A stretch of 64,000 nucleotides of DNA, taken from assembly GCF_050947875.1 (NCBI RefSeq), contig NC_134569.1, positions 15,725,631 through 15,789,630 on the forward strand, in the 5' to 3' direction. The stretch comes from Dermacentor variabilis. Lineage: Eukaryota; Arthropoda; Arachnida; Ixodida; Ixodidae. Below, one piece after another: positions 12,330-20,303 of this stretch; the stretch's first letter is position 1; every line of letters begins with the position of its first letter. Both the position numbers and the translations under genes were made by a program. The notes beneath the pieces were generated by a model. It did no database searches, had not been told where the DNA came from, and saw only the letters and a program-made list of their open reading frames with translations.

Positions 12330-12765
12330 GTGGCGCACCGTCGTGTCGGCGCCACTCGGACCCCCCTTGCTTCACAGTTGTTGGGAGCTCCTCTCCCCGG
12401 CTGCCGCGCTTCGACAAGCGTGGGCACAATGGGAAGAGAAGGAGGAGCAGCCGTCGTGTCGGCGCCGCTCGGACCCCCTTGCTTCACAGTTGTTGGGAGC
12501 TCCTCTCCCCGGCTGCCGCGCTTCGACAAGCGTGGGCACAATGGGAAGAGAAGGAGGAGCAGCCGTCGTGTCGGCGCCGCTCGGACCCCCTTGCTTCACA
12601 GTTGTTGGGAGCTCCTCTCCCCGGCTGCCGCGCTTCGACAAGCGTGGGCACAATGGGAAGAGAAGTAGGAGCAGCCGTCGTGTCGGCGCCGCTCGGACCC
12701 CCTTGCTTCACAGTTGTTGGGAGCTCCTCTCCCCGGCTGCCGCGCTTCGACAAGCGTGGGCACCA
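12330..12765. repeat. 112-bp tandem repeat, about four units, in the LTR of copy A
   Basis: The phrase cgtgggcacaatggg recurs at a spacing of 112 bases (about 12420, 12532, 12644), each unit holding ttgcttcacagttgttgggagc. The same array is at about 18590-19020 in the other LTR. It lies upstream of the TATA box, so it is a candidate enhancer array of U3. B and C lack it. Confidence 0.9.
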
Positions 12766-12928
12766 ATATGCACATACACTCACACACGCACATGAAGACA
12801 CGTGGCATTGGAACATGCCTGGACGCGCTTGGCGGGGAGGCGTAGCGGCGGCGCCGAACGGGCCAAAATGTCTGCCGCTTTGTTGCAGCCGCGCCGGCTA
12901 AACCGCGCGTCGTAGGCGAAACGTAACA

Positions 12929-13409
12929 GACCGCCCCGCCGGGGGAAGGAGATCCCGATGGTCAGGGGACTGCATCCGCTGTCCGGAGGGATGTCGCTCG
13001 ATGATGCTCATAACCGAAGTCGGGCGTCCCTCGACGTTTCTTGAGCGCAGCGCACAGAGAAGGCCTCGTTCTCTCGTTCACGTTCGCACAGGACACTGCA
13101 AAGTGACTTCGGGAGAGTTCACATTTTTGTTCTTGTTCCCGGCAAGCGTTAGAACTACGCTGAAACTCAACCGCTCAGTCAGCAAGCACGGCACAACCCT
13201 CACTAAGCCCTGCCAGGCTCTTTCCCCTTCTATACCACTGCCTAGTTCCTTACAGTAGTCTAGCAGCACTTAGAACGCGTCCACAAATTGGAAAATTGCA
13301 CTAGAAAGCATGTCATCACTTTGAAACACTAAACAAAAGCAATATGTTAAAAATCCTGCCTCAGGAAGAAAAACATCAGTAACAAACAATTTTGAGGCTG
13401 ATTCCTACG
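12929..13409 (-). other. 3' untranslated part of copy A with purine-rich tract next to the LTR
   Basis: Non-coding sequence between the pol stop and the 3' LTR, conserved in B and C. On the minus strand the last bases before the LTR are G-rich (GGCGGGGCGGTC), the place where the polypurine tract that primes the plus strand should be; it is not a perfect purine run. Confidence 0.55.
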
Positions 13410-16400
13410 TTAGGGGCTTCGACTTAAGCCATCGGCGTTACCGTTGAGACTCCCCTTTTTGTAACGCACCTCAAAGGAATATTGTTGCAAAGCGAGGCTC
13501 CAGCGCAGGAGGCGGCCATTTTTGGGAGAGATGGTCTGCAGCCATTGGAGAGGGCAGTGATCCGTCTCAATGATAAACCTCGAGCCGGCTAGATAGCATG
13601 ACAATTTCTGAACGGCCCACACGAGACATGCCCACTCTTTCTCGGTGGCGCTATACGCCTGCTCACGACTGGTCAGCTTACGACTAGCATACAGGACGGG
13701 GTGTTCTACTTCTCCATTTTCCCGTTGGCACAGTACAACGCCCATGCCTCGCTCACTAGCATCGCACTGAACAACGAACCCTTTTGTATAGTCTGGCGAT
13801 CGTAGCACCGGCTGGCTTGTTAGGGCACTCTTTAGGGCGCTAAAAGCTCTTTCCTTTGCCTCGTCCCAGACGACTGTTTGGGGCTCTGTTTTTCTTAGAG
13901 CATCCGTCAGGGGAGCCGCGATATCAGAGTACCTGGGGATGTACCTCTGATAGTAGCCGGCGACATCTAAGAACGACCGAATATCGGTCTTCGTGCGCGG
14001 TTGCGGGAAGTCTCGCACAGCGGCCACCTTTATTTCAGAGGGGCGGCGACGACCCTGACCAATCACGTGACCGAGGTAGACAACCTCGGCCTGTGCTAAC
14101 TGGCACTTAGGAGCCTTGACTGTCAAGCCCGCTTCGCGCAGGCGGTTTAGCACTGCCCGCAAGTGTGCCATCTGCTCAGACCAGGATGCGGAGAATATCG
14201 CTACGTCGTCTAGATACGGTAAAGCGAATTCTTGCTGTCCCCGCAACACTTTATCCATGAGGCTTGAAAAACAGTATGGCGCGTTCTTCAAACCAAAACT
14301 CAACACTTTAGGACGGAATGTTCCCATTGGTGAAATGAACGCCGCATACCTACTAGCCTCTTCTGTAAGTGGAACCTGCCAATAACCCCTGACAAGATCT
14401 AGGGTGGAAATAAACTGAGCGCTACTAACTTTCTCAAGGCGCTCCTCGATGTTAGGGATCGGATAAATTTGATCCTTAGTGATGAAATTAAGCCTGCGGT
14501 AGTCGACGCAAGGACGAGGTTCCTTGCCCGGTACCTCAACTAAAATCAAAGGGGAGGTATAATCACTCTCACCTGCCTCAATAACACCGAGCTGTAGCAT
14601 TTTCTTTACCTCAGCCTCCATAATATCGCTCTGGCGGGGTGACACCCGGTAGGCCTTGGATCGTACTGGCTCTGGGGAGGTAAGTTCGATGTCATGAGTA
14701 AGGACAGAAGTCCTACCAGGCCTCTCAGAGAACAGACCTTGAAACTCTTGTAAGAGCTGGTTTAGTTCGGTTTTCTGCTTAGGCGACAGCGATGCTCTAC
14801 TGATTAAGTCACTAATGACTTGACCGGTGTCTTCCCTGTTCGTCACTGAGCCTAGTCCCGGAAGCTCGACCGGAAGCTCTTCAGGAACGTTTACCATCAT
14901 GCACACTACTGCTTCCCTTTGTCTATAAGGTTTGAGCAGATTACAGTGGTAAACTTGCTGTGCTTTCCGCTTTCCTGGCAGACTCACCACGTAGTTAACG
15001 TCCGACAGTTTCTGAACAATTCGTGCTGGGCCTTCCCACTGCACGTCTAGTTTGTTGTTTAGCGATGTGCGCAATATCATGACCTCATCGCCCACCTCAA
15101 AACGACGGGCCCTGGCTGTCCGATCATAATAAACCTTGGCCCTCTGCTGGGCCTTTCCCATTGCTTCACCTGACAACTCCTGTGCCCTTCTTAAGCGTTC
15201 GAGGAGCTTAAACACGTACTCCACCACGACTGGGTCGTCGCCCCTGCCTTCCCACGATTCTCGAAGCATGCGAAGCGGAGACCGAAGCGAGCGACCGTAC
15301 ACCAGCTCAGCTGGCGAAAACCCCGTAGCCGCATGCGGCGCGGTCCGTAATGCAAACATCACCCCAGGCAGACACAGCTCCCAGTCAGTTTGATGTTCAA
15401 AACACAATGCTCTCAACACGCGCTTCATGACGGAGTGGAGCTTCTCAACGGAATTCGACTGTGGGTGGTACACTGAGCTGTGTAGCAGCTTTACCCCACA
15501 CCTTTCGAGAAAAGTTGTCGTCAAAGCGCTAGTAAACACTGTGCCCTGATCTGATTGGATTTCCGCAGGAAAACCAACTCGCGCAAATATGGACAGTAGT
15601 GCACTGACTATCTCAACTGAGCTGAGTTCTTTAAGCGGCACTGCTTCAGGGAACTTTGTCGCTGGGCAGATCACAGTCAAAATATGTCTGTACCCCGCGG
15701 CTGTTACCGGCAGAGGTCCCACTGTATCAATAACGAGCCGTCTAAAAGGCTCCGTAATGATAGGTACCAATTTCAACGGCGCCCTCGATTTGTCCCCTGG
15801 TTTGCCCACCCGCTGACAGGTGTCACATGTCCTCACGAAATGGTCTGCGTCCCGAAAACACCCTGGCCAATAGTACTCTTGCAAGAGACGGTCCTTAGTT
15901 TTCTTAACTCCTAGGTGTCCGGACCACGAACCCCCGTGCGACAAGCGCAACAGATCCTGACGATAGCATTGAGGCACGATCAGCTGATCGAACTCCACTC
16001 CTCTGCGGTCTAGATACTTCCGGTACAGGACTCCACCTCTTTCCACAAAACGCGCATTTTTCTTGGCGATACCTTCCTTGACAATGCAGCGTACGTTTTC
16101 TAGGCTGCCATCCTTTTTTTGCTCGGCTATCAAAGCCGACCGGCTGACTTTTAGCAACCTATTAAGTCCGTCTGACGTAGGCGCGATGAGCAAATCTGCA
16201 GATAGCTCTTCTAACTTTCCCGCATCGGGATTTTCCTCTCCAGTATCTGGTGCCTTTATCGTTACAGACTCAATTTTATTCAGTTCGGGCGTGCTCTGAA
16301 TATCGGCTTGCTGCGCCTCTGACCCTTTCTCATTGTTCGCCAACGTCGGCCCCGCAACTACCGCCTTTGCAGCGAGCTCCCGAACCTTCGATCTGGTTAA

Positions 16401-17900
16401 GGCCTGAACGCTAGCCTCACCAAACAAAAGCCCCTTCTCGCGCAGGAGGTGATCGGACCTGTTCGAAAATAGGTACGGGTACTGGGGGGGCAGCATAGAT
16501 GACACTGCGGCCTCCGTCTCAAGCGCTCCGAATGGTCCTTCAATAAGCACTTTTGCTACGGGCAGACACACGCTATGAGCTTCCACGGCTTGCTTGATCC
16601 ATGCGCACTCGCCCGTGAACATATGGGGTTCTACGTAAGAGGGGTGAACTACATCCATTGTAGCTGCGGAATCGCGAAGCACTCGGCACTCTTTCCCGTT
16701 CACGAGGAGGTCTCGCATGTAAGGCTCGAGAAGCTTCATGTTCTCGTCAGTGCTGCATATTGACAAAAACACAACTTTTGGTTTTGTTTCCGGACACTGC
16801 GCCGAAACGTGACCCGGCTTCTGGCACGTGTAACACACGCGCGCTTGCCTCATCTCGAACCGCTTTCTGCGTTCGGCTTCGGCTGCCGCCGTCTCCTTAC
16901 GTTTGGTCGGACTGCTTTCACTCGCATCCGCACTACGCGTGTTCCCCTTTGCTCTAATGGGTGTGAACTTTGGCCTCTCAATATTGGAGCCAAATTCACC
17001 CTTTTGACCGTCCTTAGCTCCGCGAGCCCGACGCGTCACAAACTCCTCGGCTAGCTCGGCGGCTTTAGCCACTGTACTAACGTCTGGCCTATCCAAGACC
17101 CAGTACCGCACGTTCTCAGGTAACCGACTATAAAACTGTTCTAGCCCGAAACACTGCAGAACTTTATCGTGGTCACCAAACGCTTTCTCTTCTTTGAGCC
17201 ACTCCTGCATGTTTGACATAAGCCTGTACGCAAACTCTGTGTATGACTCACTTCTGCCTTTCTCATCTTCCCGAAACTTCCGACGGAACGCCTCCGCTGA
17301 CAGCCTGTACTTTTTTAGCAGACTCGATTTCACTTTGTCGAAATCCTCTGCCTCCTCTCTATCCAAGCGAGCGACTACGTCGGCCGCCTCGCCGGGTAAC
17401 AAAGTGAGCAAGCGCTGTGGCCACGTTTCCCGAGAGAACCCCTGCTTCTCGCACGTTCGCTCAAAGTTAACCAGGAACAAACCAATGTCCTCTCCAAGCT
17501 TAAACGGCCGCATCAGGTCAGTCATTTTGAACAATACGCGTTCTCCTGCACCGTGTGCCTGACTTCCATTACGAGCGCGTTCCATCTCTATCTCGAGACG
17601 CTTCATTTCCAAAGCGTGTTGACGGTCACGCTCTTCTTTTTTCTCTTGTTGCTCTCGCTCTTTCTGTTCTTTACGTTCACGCTCTTCTTTTTCTTTCTGT
17701 TCTTTAATTTCGCGCTCCTGTCTTTTTGCCGTCTCCCTTTCCTCAATGGTCTCAAGGCATTCCGACAGCTCGTCATCCTCAGCTTCTAACTCAAGAATAG
17801 CCTTTAGCAGTTCTGGTTTTCTGAGTTTGTCCGAGACATCCAGACCCAACTCTCTTGCAAGCTCCAGCAATTTCGGTTTGCGCAACGACTTCAAATCCAT
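13410..17900 (-). CDS. Gag-Pol polyprotein of Gmr1-like retrotransposon copy A (gag-PR-INT-RT-RH)
   Basis: One uninterrupted 1496-residue frame. In order: a SAP-like helix pair (about 5-40); a charged coiled coil (50-110); a SCAN-like capsid (about 125-295, with LEQFYSRLPENVRYWV at 253-268); a CCHC knuckle (C356, C359, H364, C369); a retropepsin-like site D410-S-A-A; integrase with H655, H662, C692, C695 and D725, D784, E819; a GPY/F-like module around 955-958 (WEGP); then reverse transcriptase with D1168 and YLDD (1229-1232); and RNase H with D1380, E1420, D1447, D1490. The element encodes its own particle, protease, integration and copying enzymes. Integrase preceding reverse transcriptase is the odd feature: ordinary Ty3/gypsy elements have it last. 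Sequence motifs are clearly Ty3/gypsy, not Ty1/copia. The start chosen is the first Met, shared by all three copies. Confidence 0.95.
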   Translation of the reverse strand: MDLKSLRKPKLLELARELGLDVSDKLRKPELLKAILELEAEDDELSECLETIEERETAKRQEREIKEQKEKEERERKEQKEREQQEKKEERDRQHALEMKRLEIEMERARNGSQAHGAGERVLFKMTDLMRPFKLGEDIGLFLVNFERTCEKQGFSRETWPQRLLTLLPGEAADVVARLDREEAEDFDKVKSSLLKKYRLSAEAFRRKFREDEKGRSESYTEFAYRLMSNMQEWLKEEKAFGDHDKVLQCFGLEQFYSRLPENVRYWVLDRPDVSTVAKAAELAEEFVTRRARGAKDGQKGEFGSNIERPKFTPIRAKGNTRSADASESSPTKRKETAAAEAERRKRFEMRQARVCYTCQKPGHVSAQCPETKPKVVFLSICSTDENMKLLEPYMRDLLVNGKECRVLRDSAATMDVVHPSYVEPHMFTGECAWIKQAVEAHSVCLPVAKVLIEGPFGALETEAAVSSMLPPQYPYLFSNRSDHLLREKGLLFGEASVQALTRSKVRELAAKAVVAGPTLANNEKGSEAQQADIQSTPELNKIESVTIKAPDTGEENPDAGKLEELSADLLIAPTSDGLNRLLKVSRSALIAEQKKDGSLENVRCIVKEGIAKKNARFVERGGVLYRKYLDRRGVEFDQLIVPQCYRQDLLRLSHGGSWSGHLGVKKTKDRLLQEYYWPGCFRDADHFVRTCDTCQRVGKPGDKSRAPLKLVPIITEPFRRLVIDTVGPLPVTAAGYRHILTVICPATKFPEAVPLKELSSVEIVSALLSIFARVGFPAEIQSDQGTVFTSALTTTFLERCGVKLLHSSVYHPQSNSVEKLHSVMKRVLRALCFEHQTDWELCLPGVMFALRTAPHAATGFSPAELVYGRSLRSPLRMLRESWEGRGDDPVVVEYVFKLLERLRRAQELSGEAMGKAQQRAKVYYDRTARARRFEVGDEVMILRTSLNNKLDVQWEGPARIVQKLSDVNYVVSLPGKRKAQQVYHCNLLKPYRQREAVVCMMVNVPEELPVELPGLGSVTNREDTGQVISDLISRASLSPKQKTELNQLLQEFQGLFSERPGRTSVLTHDIELTSPEPVRSKAYRVSPRQSDIMEAEVKKMLQLGVIEAGESDYTSPLILVEVPGKEPRPCVDYRRLNFITKDQIYPIPNIEERLEKVSSAQFISTLDLVRGYWQVPLTEEASRYAAFISPMGTFRPKVLSFGLKNAPYCFSSLMDKVLRGQQEFALPYLDDVAIFSASWSEQMAHLRAVLNRLREAGLTVKAPKCQLAQAEVVYLGHVIGQGRRRPSEIKVAAVRDFPQPRTKTDIRSFLDVAGYYQRYIPRYSDIAAPLTDALRKTEPQTVVWDEAKERAFSALKSALTSQPVLRSPDYTKGFVVQCDASERGMGVVLCQRENGEVEHPVLYASRKLTSREQAYSATEKEWACLVWAVQKLSCYLAGSRFIIETDHCPLQWLQTISPKNGRLLRWSLALQQYSFEVRYKKGSLNGNADGLSRSP

Positions 17901-18042
17901 GGCTGCTCTGAATGCTGCTTTCTCTACTGCCTAATATTGTCTTGCCGCAAACTAACCAGGCAGCAACGACAACCACAATTACCAGCTCTGTTTCTGACAC
18001 TAACAAAAGCCTGGCAAAGCTCAGAAGAAGAAAGTCCCGCAC
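17791..18042 (-). other. Possible upstream ORF overlapping the gag start
   Basis: An 83-codon frame starts in the leader 142 bases before the gag ATG and ends inside gag in another frame. Its N-terminal half is strongly hydrophobic (LLLSFARLLLV, then VIVVVVAAWLV), like a membrane segment. It is kept with few changes in B (50376-50627) and C (56527-56778). Conservation over three related copies is weak evidence because the copies are close, and part of it is held by the gag frame. Confidence 0.25.
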
Positions 18043-18185
18043 TCACCAAACCTCGCAGCCAAGAGTTCAGCGCAGTCGTTCCGCTGCAGGCAACCAGTCA
18101 TCACACAGGGCTCGTTGCACTGCTCCCGGATGGTCGTTGAGCTGCTCAGCATACAGTCAACTGCATATCTTCGCTGCTGGCCTCC

Positions 18186-18242
18186 GTTGTCGCGATCTCA
18201 CCGCTGGCAGACAGTTGTTGTGGTCGCGCCGCTGGCACGACC
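18186..18242 (-). promoter_or_regulatory. Primer-binding region of copy A with tRNA-like repeats
   Basis: Just inside the 5' LTR end the minus strand reads TGCCAGCGGTGAGAT-like sequence, and the last 27 bases of the LTR itself (18216-18242) hold a related block (gcgccgctggcacgac on plus). Both resemble the tRNA-Leu-like primer sites seen more clearly in B and C (50801-50877). No site begins exactly with TGG next to this LTR, so the working primer site of copy A is uncertain. Confidence 0.45.
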
Positions 18243-19184
18243 TGTTGGGAACTCGGCGCTGACGCCCGTTGTTGCACCTGGGTCGCAAGCCCCAAGGGTA
18301 GCGTTGGCCTGGCGGCCTGGGGTACAACTGGAAGCATCCGAAGGTCCCGGCAAAGCATGAGTCGACTGGTAACAACAAAACAACTTGTTTATTCTAACAT
18401 CGCAAAGAGTTGGCGGTCAGGTTGACCGAAGTAGAGAGACGGGAGTGCACTTTACTCAACAGAAGAAATCGGAGCCCTCTTTGGCGTCCGGGGGCAGCTG
18501 CTTTTATACTCTCGCAGTTGAGGGCAAGAAGGAACCCCTCTATAGACGAGCACGTGACTGTGCCGCTCGCGCACAATGGGATAAGGTGGCGCAGCGTCGT
18601 GTCGGCGCCACTCGGACCCCCCTTGCTTCACAGTTGTTGGGAGCTCCTCTCCCCGGCTGCCGCGCTTCGAGAAGCGTGGGCACAATGGGAAGAGAAGGAG
18701 GAGCAGCCGTCGTGTCGGCGCCGCTCGGACCCCCTTGCTTCACAGTTGTTGGGAGCTCCTCTCCCCGGCTGCCGCGCTTCGACAAGCGTGGGCACAATGG
18801 GAAGAGAAGGAGGAGCAGCCGTCGTGTCGGCGCCGCTCGGACCCCCTTGCTTCACAGTTGTTGGGAGCCCCTCTCCCCGGCTGCCGCGCTTCGACAAGCG
18901 TGGGCACAATGGGAAGAGAAGGAGGAGCAGCCGTCGTGTCGGCGCCGCTCGGACCCCCTTGCTTCACAGTTGTTGGGAGCTCCTCTCCCCGGCTGCCGCG
19001 CTTCGACAAGCGTGGGCACCAATATGCACATACACTCACACACGCACATGAAGACACGTGGCATTGGAACATGCCTGGACGCGCTTGGCGGGGAGGCGTA
19101 GCGGCGGCGCCGAACGGGCCAAAATGTCTGCCTCTTTGTTGCAGCCGCGCCGGCTAAACCGCGCGTCGTAGGCGAAACGTAACA
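18216..19184 (-). repeat. 5' LTR of copy A (promoter LTR)
   Basis: 969 bp, same organisation as the 3' LTR; differs from it at nine sites counted by eye. On the minus strand it should start transcription below the TATA box at 18502-18508. Confidence 0.95.
18502..18508 (-). promoter_or_regulatory. TATA box of the copy A 5' LTR
   Basis: TATAAAA on the minus strand, downstream of the four 112-bp repeats. The same box is in all five LTRs of the family (for example 45016-45022). Confidence 0.7.
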
Positions 19185-19188
19185 CGAG

Positions 19189-19985
19189 CGACTTCGCGCA
19201 ATACGGCGTCGAGCAGAACAAGAATACAGAAGAATCAAATCACCGCTAGACGTCGCTGAATCTCACCGGGCTCAACGTCAAGTCCTGCGCCACCTTGACA
19301 AGCTCGACAAACGAGGCTGGAGATCATTCTATGGCTCGCTGAATCCGAGAAAACCTATCTCTATAATTTGGCAAATATCGCGTAACCTCGCCTCCAGACC
19401 AGCTGCCCCTGTTTAGTGCTGTGGCCATACGGCAAGGTCGGCGTGGAATTGATGTCGCTGATGACTTCTGCAAATTACTTGTGAGTGTCTCTAACGGTTT
19501 ACCAACTCAATTACGATTGACTTTTCCACCATCTAGTTTTCACGGTCTGGATGCGCATTCTACTATGCACGAGCTCGACGCCGCGATATATGCTTCCCAC
19601 CGGTCATCTTGTCCAGGACCAGATGAAATTACATACTCCGCGACTTGCCGTTTTGGAGTGGAAGCTCGAAAAATTCTCCTGACGCTCTACAACTATACGT
19701 GGGACACAGCGACTTAACCTTGCCACTGTAAGTGCAGTCGTATTGTGGCTTTGCTAAAACACGGAAAATAAGCGCATGATCTTTCGCATTATCGGCCGAT
19801 AGCCTTGGCAAGCTGTGTCCGTAAAGTAATGGAGCGGGTGGTACTGAGCAGATTGGAATGGCTACTCGAGAAAAGTGGTGCATTTCCTGATTTTACCAAC
19901 AAATTACGAAGAGGCCGATCGTCCATTGACGGTGCGATCGACTTAGTATCTTCTGTTGAAGAGGAGAAAAGACGCCGTCGTCTGG
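19189..19985 (+). pseudogene. Reverse transcriptase N-terminal part of the I/R1-type element
   Basis: This continues ORF2 after the copy A insertion. Recognisable pieces are SSCPGPDEITY (the GPDGI-type motif) near 19605-19635, then YRPIALASCVRKVMERVVLSRLEWLLEK from about 19795, which is the conserved block before the catalytic Asp region. Several frame changes separate them. It is cut at the CR1/L2 insertion and resumes at 24270 with the catalytic block. Confidence 0.75.
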
Positions 19986-19988
19986 TAT

Positions 19989-20043
<55 letters not shown>

Positions 20044-20050
20044 TTTTATT
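19986..20050. repeat. TTTA microsatellite (TAAA tail of the CR1/L2 element)
   Basis: About 15 TTTA units on the plus strand at the 3' end of the minus-strand element. Confidence 0.9.
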
Positions 20051-20303
20051 TATGAAGGAACCCACAGCGCCAAGGCATTACAGTGGCGGGGGGCGGGGGG
20101 GTACACGAAGGAATACATGCGACACCTCTGCTCCTTAAGTGTTGAAAGCGACAACAAAAGAGGAAAAACGAAAAAAAAGGCAAAGCCCTTAGCAATGCAC
20201 ATCTACAATCTACAACACCAAAAAGAAAGCATCATTTCATTCAACCATCACATCACTCGGCAGTCTATTCCATTCCCTAATGGTTTTAGGAAAGAACGAC
20301 ATT

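Larger units (their letters stand above)
11960..12928 (-). repeat. 3' LTR of copy A
   Basis: 969 bp, matching 18216-19184. On the minus strand the order is U3 with four 112-bp tandem repeats, a TATAAAA box (12246-12252), then an AATAAA signal (12132-12137). The boundaries are fixed by loss of identity on both sides and by the target duplication. Confidence 0.95.
11956..19188 (-). mobile_element. Gmr1-like LTR retrotransposon, copy A, complete with target duplication
   Basis: The 4-bp target duplication CGAG lies at 11956-11959 and 19185-19188. The element itself is 11960-19184, minus strand. Two direct repeats of 969 bp (11960-12928, the 3' LTR, and 18216-19184, the 5' LTR) begin TGTTG and end AACA on the plus strand. 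I counted nine mismatches between them by eye (about 0.9%). A 1496-residue gag-pol frame without a stop fills 13410-17900. It sits inside the endonuclease/reverse transcriptase region of the I/R1-type element, in the opposite orientation. Copies B and C at 44689-57758 belong to the same family. With intact LTRs, TATA box, polyadenylation signal and ORF, this is the best candidate for a competent copy here. Confidence 0.95.

Noticed and set aside
12129..12901. Overlapping frames of 140-213 codons with a repeated SSPRLPRFDKRG or PLPGCRAS pattern
   Set aside because: They are translations of the 112-bp LTR tandem repeats on both strands; the same occurs at 18385-19157.
13410..17900. Domain order produced by misassembly of two elements
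   Set aside because: The frame is uninterrupted in copy A, and B and C have the same order at all junctions.
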